From the NCBI GenBank assembly GCA_045125655.1, contig JBGVNP010000103.1, positions 1-17,140 of the forward strand: a stretch of DNA of 17,140 nucleotides. The letters run 5' to 3'. The DNA is from RGIG4608 sp045125655 (GTDB taxonomy: Bacteria > Bacillota > Clostridia > Oscillospirales > CAG-272). Below, in pieces: positions 12,439 to 17,140 of the stretch. The notes beneath the pieces are model-generated. The model worked only from the letters and a program-made list of their open reading frames with translations, was not told the DNA's origin and ran no database searches. The first letter of the stretch is position 1. Every line of letters begins with the position of its first letter. A program made the translations under genes and the position numbers.

Positions 12439-12476
12439 GGCGATAGGGTTTTTATACCTTATCGCCTTATTTATTT
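12439..12476 (+). terminator. Possible partial terminator inside the plus-strand operon
   Basis: GGCGATAGGG (12439-12448) pairs with CCTTATCGCC (12457-12466), 10 bp with one G-U pair, followed by TTATTTATTT. The T-run is broken, so some read-through is expected. A second small hairpin, TCGACT/AGTCGA, lies at 12405-12422. The gap 12369-12493 holds no gene. Confidence 0.5.
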
Positions 12477-12493
12477 GAAAGGAAGATTTTATT

Positions 12494-12925
12494 ATGGCAG
12501 TAGAATACAGTTATCCGCTTGTGCAAACTGTTGACGTTGACGAAAATATACTTTTTCTTAATGGAAACAGATGTTGCAAAAAGGGGCTTATTACACACAA
12601 TGACAGTTCAGGCGTTTTTCGTGTCAAAGGTGTATCAAATTGTTGCAAAACTATTTATAAGGTGCATTTTAACGCAAATATCGCTATTGCTGAGGGTGGT
12701 ACGGTTGAGCCAATCAGCGTGGCACTCACACAGAATGGCGAAGTGTTGAGAAATGCAATTGCAACGGTCACTCCCGCCGCTATTGGAGATTTTTGGAATG
12801 TTTCTTTTGAAACCTTTATCGAACTTCCCTGCGGTTGTTGCGACACAATTACAGTAAGAAATATCAGCGATACAACGGCGATTGATGTTATTAACGCAAA
12901 TATCGTCATTGACCGTGTAGCATAA
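12494..12925 (+). CDS. Jelly-roll (TNF/BclA-like) Cys-containing protein
   Basis: A 143-residue protein, starting at the ATG at 12494 after AAAGGAAG. It is nearly all beta: alternating strands such as AVEYSYPLVQTVDVDENILF, YKVHFNANIAIAEGGTVEPI and ISDTTAIDVINANIVIDRVA. Turns carry paired cysteines (RCCKKG, NCCKT, CGCCDT). The order (an EGGTVEPISVAL strand, an ATVTPAAIGDFWN turn, a CCDTITVRN strand, a final VIDRVA) is like small TNF/C1q-type jelly rolls seen in BclA-type and phage surface proteins. I recognise this pattern in gut Clostridia genomes. A trimeric virion decoration or head-fibre role is plausible but not shown. Confidence 0.68.
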   Translation: MAVEYSYPLVQTVDVDENILFLNGNRCCKKGLITHNDSSGVFRVKGVSNCCKTIYKVHFNANIAIAEGGTVEPISVALTQNGEVLRNAIATVTPAAIGDFWNVSFETFIELPCGCCDTITVRNISDTTAIDVINANIVIDRVA

Positions 12926-12942
12926 GAAAGGAGCGAATAAGT

Positions 12943-13449
12943 ATGCATAAAATTAAAGAAATGCTCATGAACGAGCTTTATGAGTATGAAGAAAAAGCCA
13001 AAAAAATGAGCGGCGGCAAATTGTCTATGCAAGAACTTGAAAAAATCCATAAATTGACCGATACCGTAAAAAATATTGACAAGATTGAAATGCTTGAAGA
13101 AGGCGGCGGTTATTCGGAAGAAAGCAACTGGATGGGCGAGGGTCGCATGTATGGCACTTCCTACGACGGCGGTTCCTCTTATGCTCGTGACGGTAGAGGC
13201 AGAGGCAGAAACGCAAAGCGTGACAGAATGGGTCGCTATTCAAGTGATGATGGTATGTCTTATGCTCGTGACGGCAGAACCACAAATCGTGGCGGTATGC
13301 GTGATAATATGGGCGGTTCTTCTTATGGTATGTCGTATGACGGCGCAAAAGAGCATTTGATGGAAAAAGCCGAGGAAATGCTCGAAATGGCACATGACCC
13401 GAAAGAACGCAGAGCCATTGAGAAATTTATGCGTGAATTAGACGATTAA
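12943..13449 (+). CDS. Helical protein with Gly/Arg/Ser-Tyr repeat centre
   Basis: A 168-residue protein, starting at the ATG at 12943 after AAAGGAG. The N-terminal about 50 residues are helical (MHKIKEMLMNELYEYEEKAK, then LSMQELEKIHKLTDTVKNID). The centre (about 55-135) is low-complexity and basic with repeats SYARDGR (twice), SYDGG/SYDGA, and RGRGRNAKRDRMGRYSSDDG. The C-terminal 35 residues are an acidic helix (LMEKAEEMLEMAHDPKERRA). The SYARDG/RMGRYS pattern is familiar from Firmicutes prophages. It looks like an oligomer-forming linker between two helical ends, perhaps binding nucleic acid or a virion surface. Confidence 0.68.
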   Translation: MHKIKEMLMNELYEYEEKAKKMSGGKLSMQELEKIHKLTDTVKNIDKIEMLEEGGGYSEESNWMGEGRMYGTSYDGGSSYARDGRGRGRNAKRDRMGRYSSDDGMSYARDGRTTNRGGMRDNMGGSSYGMSYDGAKEHLMEKAEEMLEMAHDPKERRAIEKFMRELDD

Positions 13450-13460
13450 AGGGTGATACT

Positions 13461-13778
13461 ATGATAACCGAAAGGGAGTTATTAAAGGCAATAGATGAAT
13501 GTCAACAAGAACCAATAACAAGTTCAAAGCGTGGCACACTTGCCGATTTATTTATTATTTACGACCACCTTTTCGGTGAGCCAATTCAAAGCGGTTACAG
13601 TTACGACAACAAAATCGAAAAACAAATATACACAAACGGCGATACGGAATTTTTGGCAACTGTGAACGGCAAAGATACTGAAAAGGTAATGGCTATATTG
13701 GATGAACTTATGGAGGCAACAAAAACGCTTCATCCAAGAATGTATGACCGAGTAATCGAAAAAATAAACGACATATAA
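13461..13778 (+). CDS. 105-residue hypothetical protein, last gene of the plus-strand operon
   Basis: The start is the ATG at 13461 after GGGTGATACT. The protein opens with a helix (MITERELLKAIDECQQEPIT), then TLADLFIIYDHLFGE, a polar loop, a segment EFLATVNGKDTEKVMAILDE, and a final helix (LHPRMYDRVIEKI). I recognise this pattern (MITERELL start, EFL..V.GKD..KV..I.DELME centre) as a frequent companion of the SYARDG-type protein in clostridial prophages. No catalytic motif is visible. The terminator at 13783-13809 follows directly. Confidence 0.65.
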   Translation: MITERELLKAIDECQQEPITSSKRGTLADLFIIYDHLFGEPIQSGYSYDNKIEKQIYTNGDTEFLATVNGKDTEKVMAILDELMEATKTLHPRMYDRVIEKINDI

Positions 13779-13782
13779 AAAG

Positions 13783-13815
13783 AGAGCAGGGGGATAAAAC
13801 CTCTGCTCTTGTTAT
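13783..13815. terminator. Bidirectional terminator at the end of the plus-strand operon
   Basis: AGAGCAG (13783-13789) pairs with CTGCTCT (13803-13809), extended by three inner pairs (one G-U). On the plus strand it is followed by TGTTATTT; on the minus strand by CTTTTTA. It would stop both the plus operon and any read-through from the minus-strand promoter at 13900-13928. Confidence 0.75.
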
Positions 13816-13820
13816 TTAAT

Positions 13821-13893
13821 AAAAAAAGAGTGAATAGTGCCGGAACACTATCCACCCCCCCAAAAAAATAGCCGCAATACGACAGAAAAGGAC
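13821..13893 (-). ncRNA. Candidate small RNA of about 73 nt with its own promoter and terminator
   Basis: A perfect consensus promoter (13900-13928) is followed by a terminator hairpin: UGGAUAGUG (13854-13846) pairs with CACUAUUCA (13839-13831), 9 bp with one G-U pair, then CUCUUUUUUU. The RNA between contains a run of seven U and seven G (13868-13855). No ribosome site or sensible frame is present. This gives a short RNA in the gap between convergent operons. No family recognised. Confidence 0.6.
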
Positions 13894-13899
13894 ATATAT

Positions 13900-13928
13900 A
13901 TTATACTTTTTTATACACGATATGTCAA
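13900..13928 (-). promoter_or_regulatory. Perfect consensus sigma-A promoter without a downstream gene
   Basis: On the minus strand TTGACA (13928-13923) is followed after exactly 17 bases by TATAAT (13905-13900). The likely start is near 13893. It lies five bases after the stop codon of the sigma-like gene and points towards two terminators and the end of an opposing operon. Confidence 0.85.
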
Positions 13929-13933
13929 GTCTT

Positions 13934-14143
13934 TTATAATCTTTTAAACAACTGAATTTTTGCCTTGTTAAATCTGCGGTTTATTTGCCGTGCCGACATT
14001 CCCAAATCTTCCGCAATCTTTTCAAGGGAAATATTGTCAAGAAATTTTCGTTTTAATATTATACGGTCTTTTTCGTCAAATATCCAACGGTCAATAAGGT
14101 TTTCCCATTCAAAGCGGTCAAGGTTGCTATCTTCAATGTTCAA
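13934..14143 (-). CDS. Sigma-70 region-4-like helix-turn-helix protein
   Basis: A 69-residue protein. I chose a TTG start at 14143, nine bases after AATGGAGG; the ATG at 14176 lies before that site and has none of its own. Residues about 22-66 look like sigma region 4: FDEKDRIILKRKFLDNISLE, then KIAEDLGMSARQINRRFNKA, with a helix-turn-helix at about 38-60. The short N-terminus lacks region 2. Proteins of this size can activate phage late genes or packaging genes by recruiting polymerase (as ArpU/RinA-type regulators do). It overlaps the DUF4406-like gene by 11 bases. Confidence 0.75.
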   Translation of the reverse strand: MNIEDSNLDRFEWENLIDRWIFDEKDRIILKRKFLDNISLEKIAEDLGMSARQINRRFNKAKIQLFKRL

Positions 14144-14450
14144 GATATTCAACCTCCATTGGTTCGCCATCGGCATTTTTTAACTTCTTTGCAAGGTCAA
14201 TTTCCATTTCAACGCCGTGTGAAACTTCACTTGCAACAATCAACTTATCGCAAATTTGCAATAAATCAAGGCATAAGGCGATTTCTTCTTCATACCCTAT
14301 CTCATTATATCCTAAATGAGAAAACGCCGTTAAAGGGCAAATATAGCAATTTTCAAGGTCGTTTACTTGCAAATCGTGAGTGATTTTCTTTGCTCGTTCG
14401 ACGTTTTCGGAATTATTGCCATAACAATGAGCCACATATATTCTTGCCAT
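14133..14450 (-). CDS. DUF4406-like / nucleoside 2-deoxyribosyltransferase-fold protein
   Basis: A 105-residue protein, starting at the ATG at 14450 with GAGGTGG upstream; the longer frame to 14570 runs into the phosphoesterase gene. It begins MARIYVAHCYGNNSENVERA, and has ICPLTAFSHLGY, an acidic YEEEIALCLDLLQICDKLIV, and a SHGVEMEIDLAKKL end. The D68, S77, G79 and E81 arrangement is like the D...SxGxxxE motif of the deoxyribosyltransferase fold, in which a Glu acts on nucleosides. It may alter nucleotide pools or a signal nucleotide. Overlap with the sigma-like gene suggests co-expression. Confidence 0.75.
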   Translation of the reverse strand: MARIYVAHCYGNNSENVERAKKITHDLQVNDLENCYICPLTAFSHLGYNEIGYEEEIALCLDLLQICDKLIVASEVSHGVEMEIDLAKKLKNADGEPMEVEYLEH

Positions 14451-14460
14451 ATTCCACCTC

Positions 14461-15240
14461 TTACGGATAAAATCCTGTACTTTCCATTTTCTTTTCGCCA
14501 CCGAAAATACGCAGTTTATACATTTTATCGCTTTGCGGTCTGTACGGTGCTCTTGCTCCATAACCGCCAAATTTACAAAAAGAGCCGCTATTCAGGTTTT
14601 CTATATTTCTTTTGTAAATTACTTTATTATGGTGGTCAAATACCATTTTTGCTCTTGGTTTATCTTTGGGCGAATGGTCGTGACCGAACGCAAAAAAGTC
14701 TATGCCGTCTGTATAATCGGAAGTGCCATAATTTTGCAAATCTTTTGCGGCGTGTTGTGTTTGACCGAAATAATGTACTTGTTTATTTTTTTGGTCTTTT
14801 CGTGTTCCTACGCCAATATCCAAATATGCAACAATATCTCGGTATTTATCACTTATCCCCGCTAGCATACAAATATCATAAACAGGGTATAATCCGCACA
14901 TCTTTGTTGTTCGATTGTGTTCGTGATTTCCCGGAACAACCGACAACGTTTTCTTTCTCAACTCAAATAATTCTTGCGCTGCCCATTCTTTTTGTTGAGC
15001 AGGGGAATATTTTTGAGTAAACGTGTCGCTTTTGCTGTTAGGTATGGCATTTTCCATTAAATCGCCTATCCAACAAACATACGCTCTATCGTCGCCTTGT
15101 ATTTGGCTTTTCAACGCCTTCCATTTGCGTTCATCAAACAACTCCGAACCAAAATGTATATCGTGCAAGAAATAAATATCCGCATAATCAAGGTCTTTCG
15201 GCAAGTTGCATATTATGGGCTTTTCGTCAGGCAAAAACAC
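14461..15240 (-). CDS. Calcineurin-like metallophosphoesterase
   Basis: A 259-residue protein with all core motifs of the calcineurin-like phosphoesterase fold: LHDIHFG (D27, H29), IGDLMEN (D60), PGNHEHN (N105, H106) and FGHDHS (H187, H189), with GQTQH (H163) between. These residues bind two metal ions that hydrolyse phosphoesters. It starts with GTG at 15240 after AGGTGAT; the first residues are MFLPDEKPIICNLPKDLDYA. There is no signal peptide, so it acts in the cytoplasm. The substrate is unknown; nucleic-acid ends or a (cyclic) nucleotide are both possible. It lies between lysis-type genes and a DUF4406-like gene. Confidence 0.88.
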   Translation of the reverse strand: MFLPDEKPIICNLPKDLDYADIYFLHDIHFGSELFDERKWKALKSQIQGDDRAYVCWIGDLMENAIPNSKSDTFTQKYSPAQQKEWAAQELFELRKKTLSVVPGNHEHNRTTKMCGLYPVYDICMLAGISDKYRDIVAYLDIGVGTRKDQKNKQVHYFGQTQHAAKDLQNYGTSDYTDGIDFFAFGHDHSPKDKPRAKMVFDHHNKVIYKRNIENLNSGSFCKFGGYGARAPYRPQSDKMYKLRIFGGEKKMESTGFYP

Positions 15241-15248
15241 TTAATCAC

Positions 15249-15323
15249 CTACTTACCACAAGTCGGGCATTTTTTCTTTTTGACACGCTTTTTAATTACT
15301 GTCTTTATTTTCTGTTTCGCCAA
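15249..15323 (-). CDS. 24-residue basic CxxC peptide
   Basis: A short frame from a TTG at 15323 (after GGTGAT) reads MAKQKIKTVIKKRVKKKKCP and ends TCGK, giving a basic helix followed by a CPTCGK knuckle. It overlaps the end of the upstream membrane-protein gene by 32 bases and ends 9 bases before the phosphoesterase gene. The coherent lysine-rich-to-CPTCGK pattern argues against chance, but the start codon is uncertain. Possibly a metal- or nucleic-acid-binding peptide. Confidence 0.45.
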   Translation of the reverse strand: MAKQKIKTVIKKRVKKKKCPTCGK

Positions 15324-15582
15324 TTATATCACCGCCAACAAAATGATTTTCGCCATTTTCAACGTCTTGTTCAACTTCTTGAGAAATTACAACATCTTCA
15401 AAAGAATTTTCATATACAAGCCAAGCGATATTAGAACCTACAAGCAAAACGATAAGCACCAAACAAATAATAAACCACTTCAAACTGTTCGCCTTTGCGG
15501 TTTCTTTAAAATCAACCAACACCGCATAAGGTACGCTTGACGGCTTTTTTGTTTCTCCGCAATTATTACAAGAATGAGCCAT
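15292..15582 (-). CDS. Small CxxC plus single-pass membrane protein near lysis genes
   Basis: A 96-residue protein, starting at the ATG at 15582 with AGGAGG upstream. The N-terminus has one zinc-knuckle-like CNNCGE (C5, C8). A single hydrophobic helix covers about residues 35-57 (WFIICLVLIVLLVGSNIAWL). After it come an acidic stretch (ENSFEDVVISQEVEQDVENG) and a Gly/Asn-rich tail (NHFVGGDIIGETENKD). I recognise this layout as common in gut Firmicutes phages just after the holin. By orientation rules the tail would be outside; it may be a spanin-like or lysis-accessory protein, or an exclusion factor. Not proven. Confidence 0.7.
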   Translation of the reverse strand: MAHSCNNCGETKKPSSVPYAVLVDFKETAKANSLKWFIICLVLIVLLVGSNIAWLVYENSFEDVVISQEVEQDVENGENHFVGGDIIGETENKDSN

Positions 15583-15588
15583 GGTATT

Positions 15589-15816
15589 TTATCCTCCTAT
15601 AAATACTTTAATAACTAAACTTATAATACCGCCAGCAATAGCCAAAGTTAACCAATTATTTATTTTTTGTTGATTTATAAGCAATTCAATACGCTTGTCA
15701 TCATTGGAAAACTTTGCATTTATCTGTCTCTGCGTGTCCTTGCAATCTTCTATCATAACATATCGGTCATCAAAAACCCTTTTGAGTTCTGTTATATCTT
15801 CGTGGGTAATAGCCAT
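15589..15816 (-). CDS. XhlA-like hemolysin/holin-associated membrane protein
   Basis: A 75-residue protein, starting at the ATG at 15816 with GGAGGATG upstream and overlapping the previous stop (TAATG). The N-terminal 50 residues form a charged helix, likely coiled coil (MAITHEDITELKRVFDDRYV, then TQRQINAKFSNDDKRIELLI). One membrane helix follows near the end (about 54-73, NWLTLAIAGGIISLVIKVFI). This is the layout of XhlA, which works with a holin to release endolysin. The neighbouring 63-residue membrane protein and CHAP endolysin genes support a lysis role. Confidence 0.78.
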   Translation of the reverse strand: MAITHEDITELKRVFDDRYVMIEDCKDTQRQINAKFSNDDKRIELLINQQKINNWLTLAIAGGIISLVIKVFIGG

Positions 15817-16007
15817 TATTCATCCTCCGTTTTTTTCTTCTTGGTGAAATAATAGGTAAAACAAGAAGATGTAACCGAAATGAATAGCGCTTTAATGGCT
15901 TCGTCACTTATCGGCAAATTGCAAACCACAAGCACGACAAGCACAAGAACTAAAATAATAGTGATTATGCTTTTTAAATCAATTAATTTAGCGAGTTTAT
16001 TTTTCAT
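15816..16007 (-). CDS. Putative small holin
   Basis: A 63-residue protein. I chose the ATG at 16007, seven bases after GGGGGT, rather than an ATG six bases earlier that is too close to that site. It has a short positive start (MKNKLAKLIDLK), a first hydrophobic segment (about 13-30, SIITIILVLVLVVLVVC), a short turn (LPISDEA), a second weaker segment (about 38-54, IKALFISVTSSCFTYYF) and a KKKK tail. Two-helix proteins of this size next to an endolysin gene are typically holins. It ends TAATG with the XhlA-like gene. Confidence 0.72.
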   Translation of the reverse strand: MKNKLAKLIDLKSIITIILVLVLVVLVVCNLPISDEAIKALFISVTSSCFTYYFTKKKKTEDE

Positions 16008-16009
16008 TT

Positions 16010-16753
16010 TCATACCCCCAAAAGTTTGCCCCAAGTCTTTTCGCCAACAATGCCGTCAACAGTTAAGCCGTTTTTCTTTTGATACTTTTGGACGGCTTCA
16101 TCAGTAGCCGAGCCAAAATCCCCGTCAGCACCGTATTTTCCGCAATCAAAGCCGTAACCGATGAGTAAAATCTGCAACGCCTTTACATTGTCGCTTTTGC
16201 TACCTTTTTTAAGCATTTCAACTGTCACTTCAACCGTCTCCTTTGTTTCTTCCTGTATATAATCAGGTCTGCCTACGCCAATTATAGTGCTTTTTGTGCG
16301 TGTACGGCGCATGACCTGCCCACCGTTAGCGTCATTTGATGTTGATGTATTACCCTCAATGGTATAGACTGTACTTCCGCTAACTCGTTCTACTATTCCT
16401 ACATGGTCGGGTTGATTATTTCCGTTAAAATCAAAGAAAATAATGTCGCCCGCCTTAAAATCTTTCGTGAAAAACTGTCCTTGTTTTTTGTAATAATTCA
16501 TCAACGTGGGGCAGTATGCTGTCTTTTTACCGCCGTAGAAAAGTTCGGGTGCATTTGCTTCTTTAAATAACCACCAAACAAACTGACAGCACCAAGCCGT
16601 GCCGTTTACACCGTATTCCTTGCCGTATTTTGTATAATTGTTGTTTCCAGCGTTGGCGGTTTTGTTGTAAAGATAGGCGTTGGAAGATTTTTCAATATAT
16701 TTAATTTCGCCTTGTGCAATTTTCACAACATCTTTTGCATAACATTTAGCCAT
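16010..16753 (-). CDS. Endolysin: CHAP peptidase/amidase plus peptidoglycan-binding domain
   Basis: A 247-residue cell-wall hydrolase, starting at the ATG at 16753 with GGGAGGT upstream. The N-terminal CHAP domain has the nucleophile C55 in TAWCCQFVWW, H117 in PDHVGIVE, and E133/N135 in YTIEGNTS; it cleaves the peptide or amide bonds of peptidoglycan. A Thr/Glu-rich linker (about 165-180) leads to a peptidoglycan-binding-1 domain (about 182-245: LKKGSKSDNVKALQILLIGY, then GADGDFGSATDEAVQKYQKK and DGIVGEKTWGKL). There is no signal peptide, so release needs the holin encoded next, three bases away. Confidence 0.93.
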   Translation of the reverse strand: MAKCYAKDVVKIAQGEIKYIEKSSNAYLYNKTANAGNNNYTKYGKEYGVNGTAWCCQFVWWLFKEANAPELFYGGKKTAYCPTLMNYYKKQGQFFTKDFKAGDIIFFDFNGNNQPDHVGIVERVSGSTVYTIEGNTSTSNDANGGQVMRRTRTKSTIIGVGRPDYIQEETKETVEVTVEMLKKGSKSDNVKALQILLIGYGFDCGKYGADGDFGSATDEAVQKYQKKNGLTVDGIVGEKTWGKLLGV

Positions 16754-16756
16754 AAA

Positions 16757-16996
16757 TTATACCTCCCTTTCTTGTGCTTTTATTTCCTCTACGAAATTGT
16801 TATATGCGATAAACTCGTCGGGCTTTGTGTCTCGCTGGCGTAGAATAGCCAGCTCATCATCCACCGAATACACTTGCCTTATGCGGTCTACTACGCGTTG
16901 CTCATACGGAATATTAAGCAGCTCGTTTTTCATTTCGGAAATTTCTTCCTCGGTAAGCGGCGTTTTAACGCCGTTGACACATTTATACTCACCCAT
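16757..16996 (-). CDS. Small tail-end/lysis-proximal phage protein, 79 residues
   Basis: The start is the ATG at 16996 after GGGGTGAG, overlapping the previous stop (ATGGGTGA). It begins MGEYKCVNGVKTPLTEEEIS and is then acidic and helical (EMKNELLNIPYEQRVVDRIR, ending EEIKAQEREV). A 'VNGV..PLTEEE' opening followed by helices is common in small proteins encoded between the tail genes and the lysis genes of Firmicutes phages. No enzymatic motif is seen. Confidence 0.7.
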   Translation of the reverse strand: MGEYKCVNGVKTPLTEEEISEMKNELLNIPYEQRVVDRIRQVYSVDDELAILRQRDTKPDEFIAYNNFVEEIKAQEREV

Positions 16997-17129
16997 AATA
17001 TCTCACCCCGTAAACTTCAATTTTGTTGCCGGCGGAAAATACGCCGGTTTGTTTTTGTACTTTAATTCGGTCAATATATGGATAGTCGGCGGTTGTGTGC
17101 TTCGCTTGCATATACGGTGTGTATCTCAT
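16989..17129 (-). CDS. 46-residue hypothetical protein, probably tail-associated
   Basis: A short frame from the ATG at 17129 to a TGA that overlaps the next start. It begins MRYTPYMQAKHTTADYPYID and continues with two beta-like segments (RIKVQKQTGVFSAG, NKIEVYGVRYYG). The possible ribosome site lies at the window edge and cannot be judged. The start overlaps a TAA (17131-17129) that may be the end of the preceding gene, of which only the last codons are visible. Confidence 0.55.
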   Translation of the reverse strand: MRYTPYMQAKHTTADYPYIDRIKVQKQTGVFSAGNKIEVYGVRYYG

Positions 17130-17140
17130 TATTTCATTAC

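Noticed and set aside
13855..13868. C7-A7 homopolymers as a sequencing error
   Set aside because: They lie outside any gene, so no frame can show an error; the runs are short enough to be real. Noted only as a caution for the exact RNA sequence.
13848..13895. 15-codon frame starting at the ATG at 13895 just after the consensus promoter
   Set aside because: It would be leaderless or nearly so, has no ribosome site and reads through the U7-G7 run (MSFSVVLRLFFWGGG). A non-coding RNA fits better.
14367..15020. Plus-strand open frame of 217 codons
   Set aside because: It lies antisense to the metallophosphoesterase and DUF4406-like genes, whose motifs are intact, and no ribosome site precedes it.
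1..17140. Integrase, lysogeny repressor pair, tRNA or attachment site
   Set aside because: None could be found. The single XRE protein lies within the early operon and does not by itself show a lysogeny switch, so I do not claim a temperate lifestyle.

Overview
The window is a stretch of a tailed-phage or prophage genome from a low-GC Gram-positive host, most likely a gut clostridial bacterium. This is inferred from strong Shine-Dalgarno sites, TTGACA/TATAAT promoters, the AT-rich composition, and proteins of kinds common in Firmicutes phages. The genes are tightly packed, with many 1-30 base overlaps. I see no integrase, tRNA, rRNA, CRISPR array or insertion sequence.

Layout from left to right. 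(1) Positions 1-2403, minus strand: a run of small early-type genes, many under 100 residues and several membrane-spanning. They are read from a strong promoter at 2451-2479. (2) Positions 2480-2790: an AT-rich gap without genes. It holds four tandem copies of a TGTAAATAAC-type repeat, a 10-bp inverted repeat and a 15-bp direct repeat, and is a candidate replication origin. (3) Positions 2791-10044, minus strand: the replication and recombination block. In transcription order it encodes a 51-residue protein, a zinc-ribbon protein, an XRE regulator, a RecE-like PD-(D/E)XK exonuclease, a probable annealing protein of unassigned family, SSB, an ERCC4-type nuclease, a second PD-(D/E)XK nuclease, a CHC2 primase-type protein and a VirE-type P-loop helicase. 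A promoter at 10089-10117 starts the block; a second promoter at 5514-5542 lies inside it.

(4) Positions 10247-13778, plus strand: a separate operon of eight genes, opposite to everything around it. It encodes a 46-residue protein, a papain-like cysteine peptidase, and six Gly/Asn/Cys-rich or helical proteins, one of them probably a beta-jelly-roll. It ends at a bidirectional terminator. (5) Positions 13821-13928, minus strand: a perfect consensus promoter followed about 40 bases after the likely start by a strong terminator, apparently making a RNA of about 73 nt with no gene. (6) Positions 13934-17140, minus strand: the lysis end of the late genes. In transcription order these are two small tail-end proteins, a CHAP endolysin, two small membrane (holin-like) proteins, a zinc/membrane protein, a tiny CxxC protein, a metallophosphoesterase, a DUF4406-like protein and a sigma-region-4-like regulator.

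The most unusual element is at 5406-5508. The transcript from the 5514-5542 promoter can fold, from its first bases, into a three-way junction with no unpaired junction bases. A downstream terminator hairpin carries a 6-nt loop exactly complementary to the 6-nt loop of one junction arm. This may be a new cis-regulatory attenuator ahead of the nuclease/primase/helicase genes, or a stand-alone phage RNA. All protein calls come from reading motifs by eye; no database search was possible.
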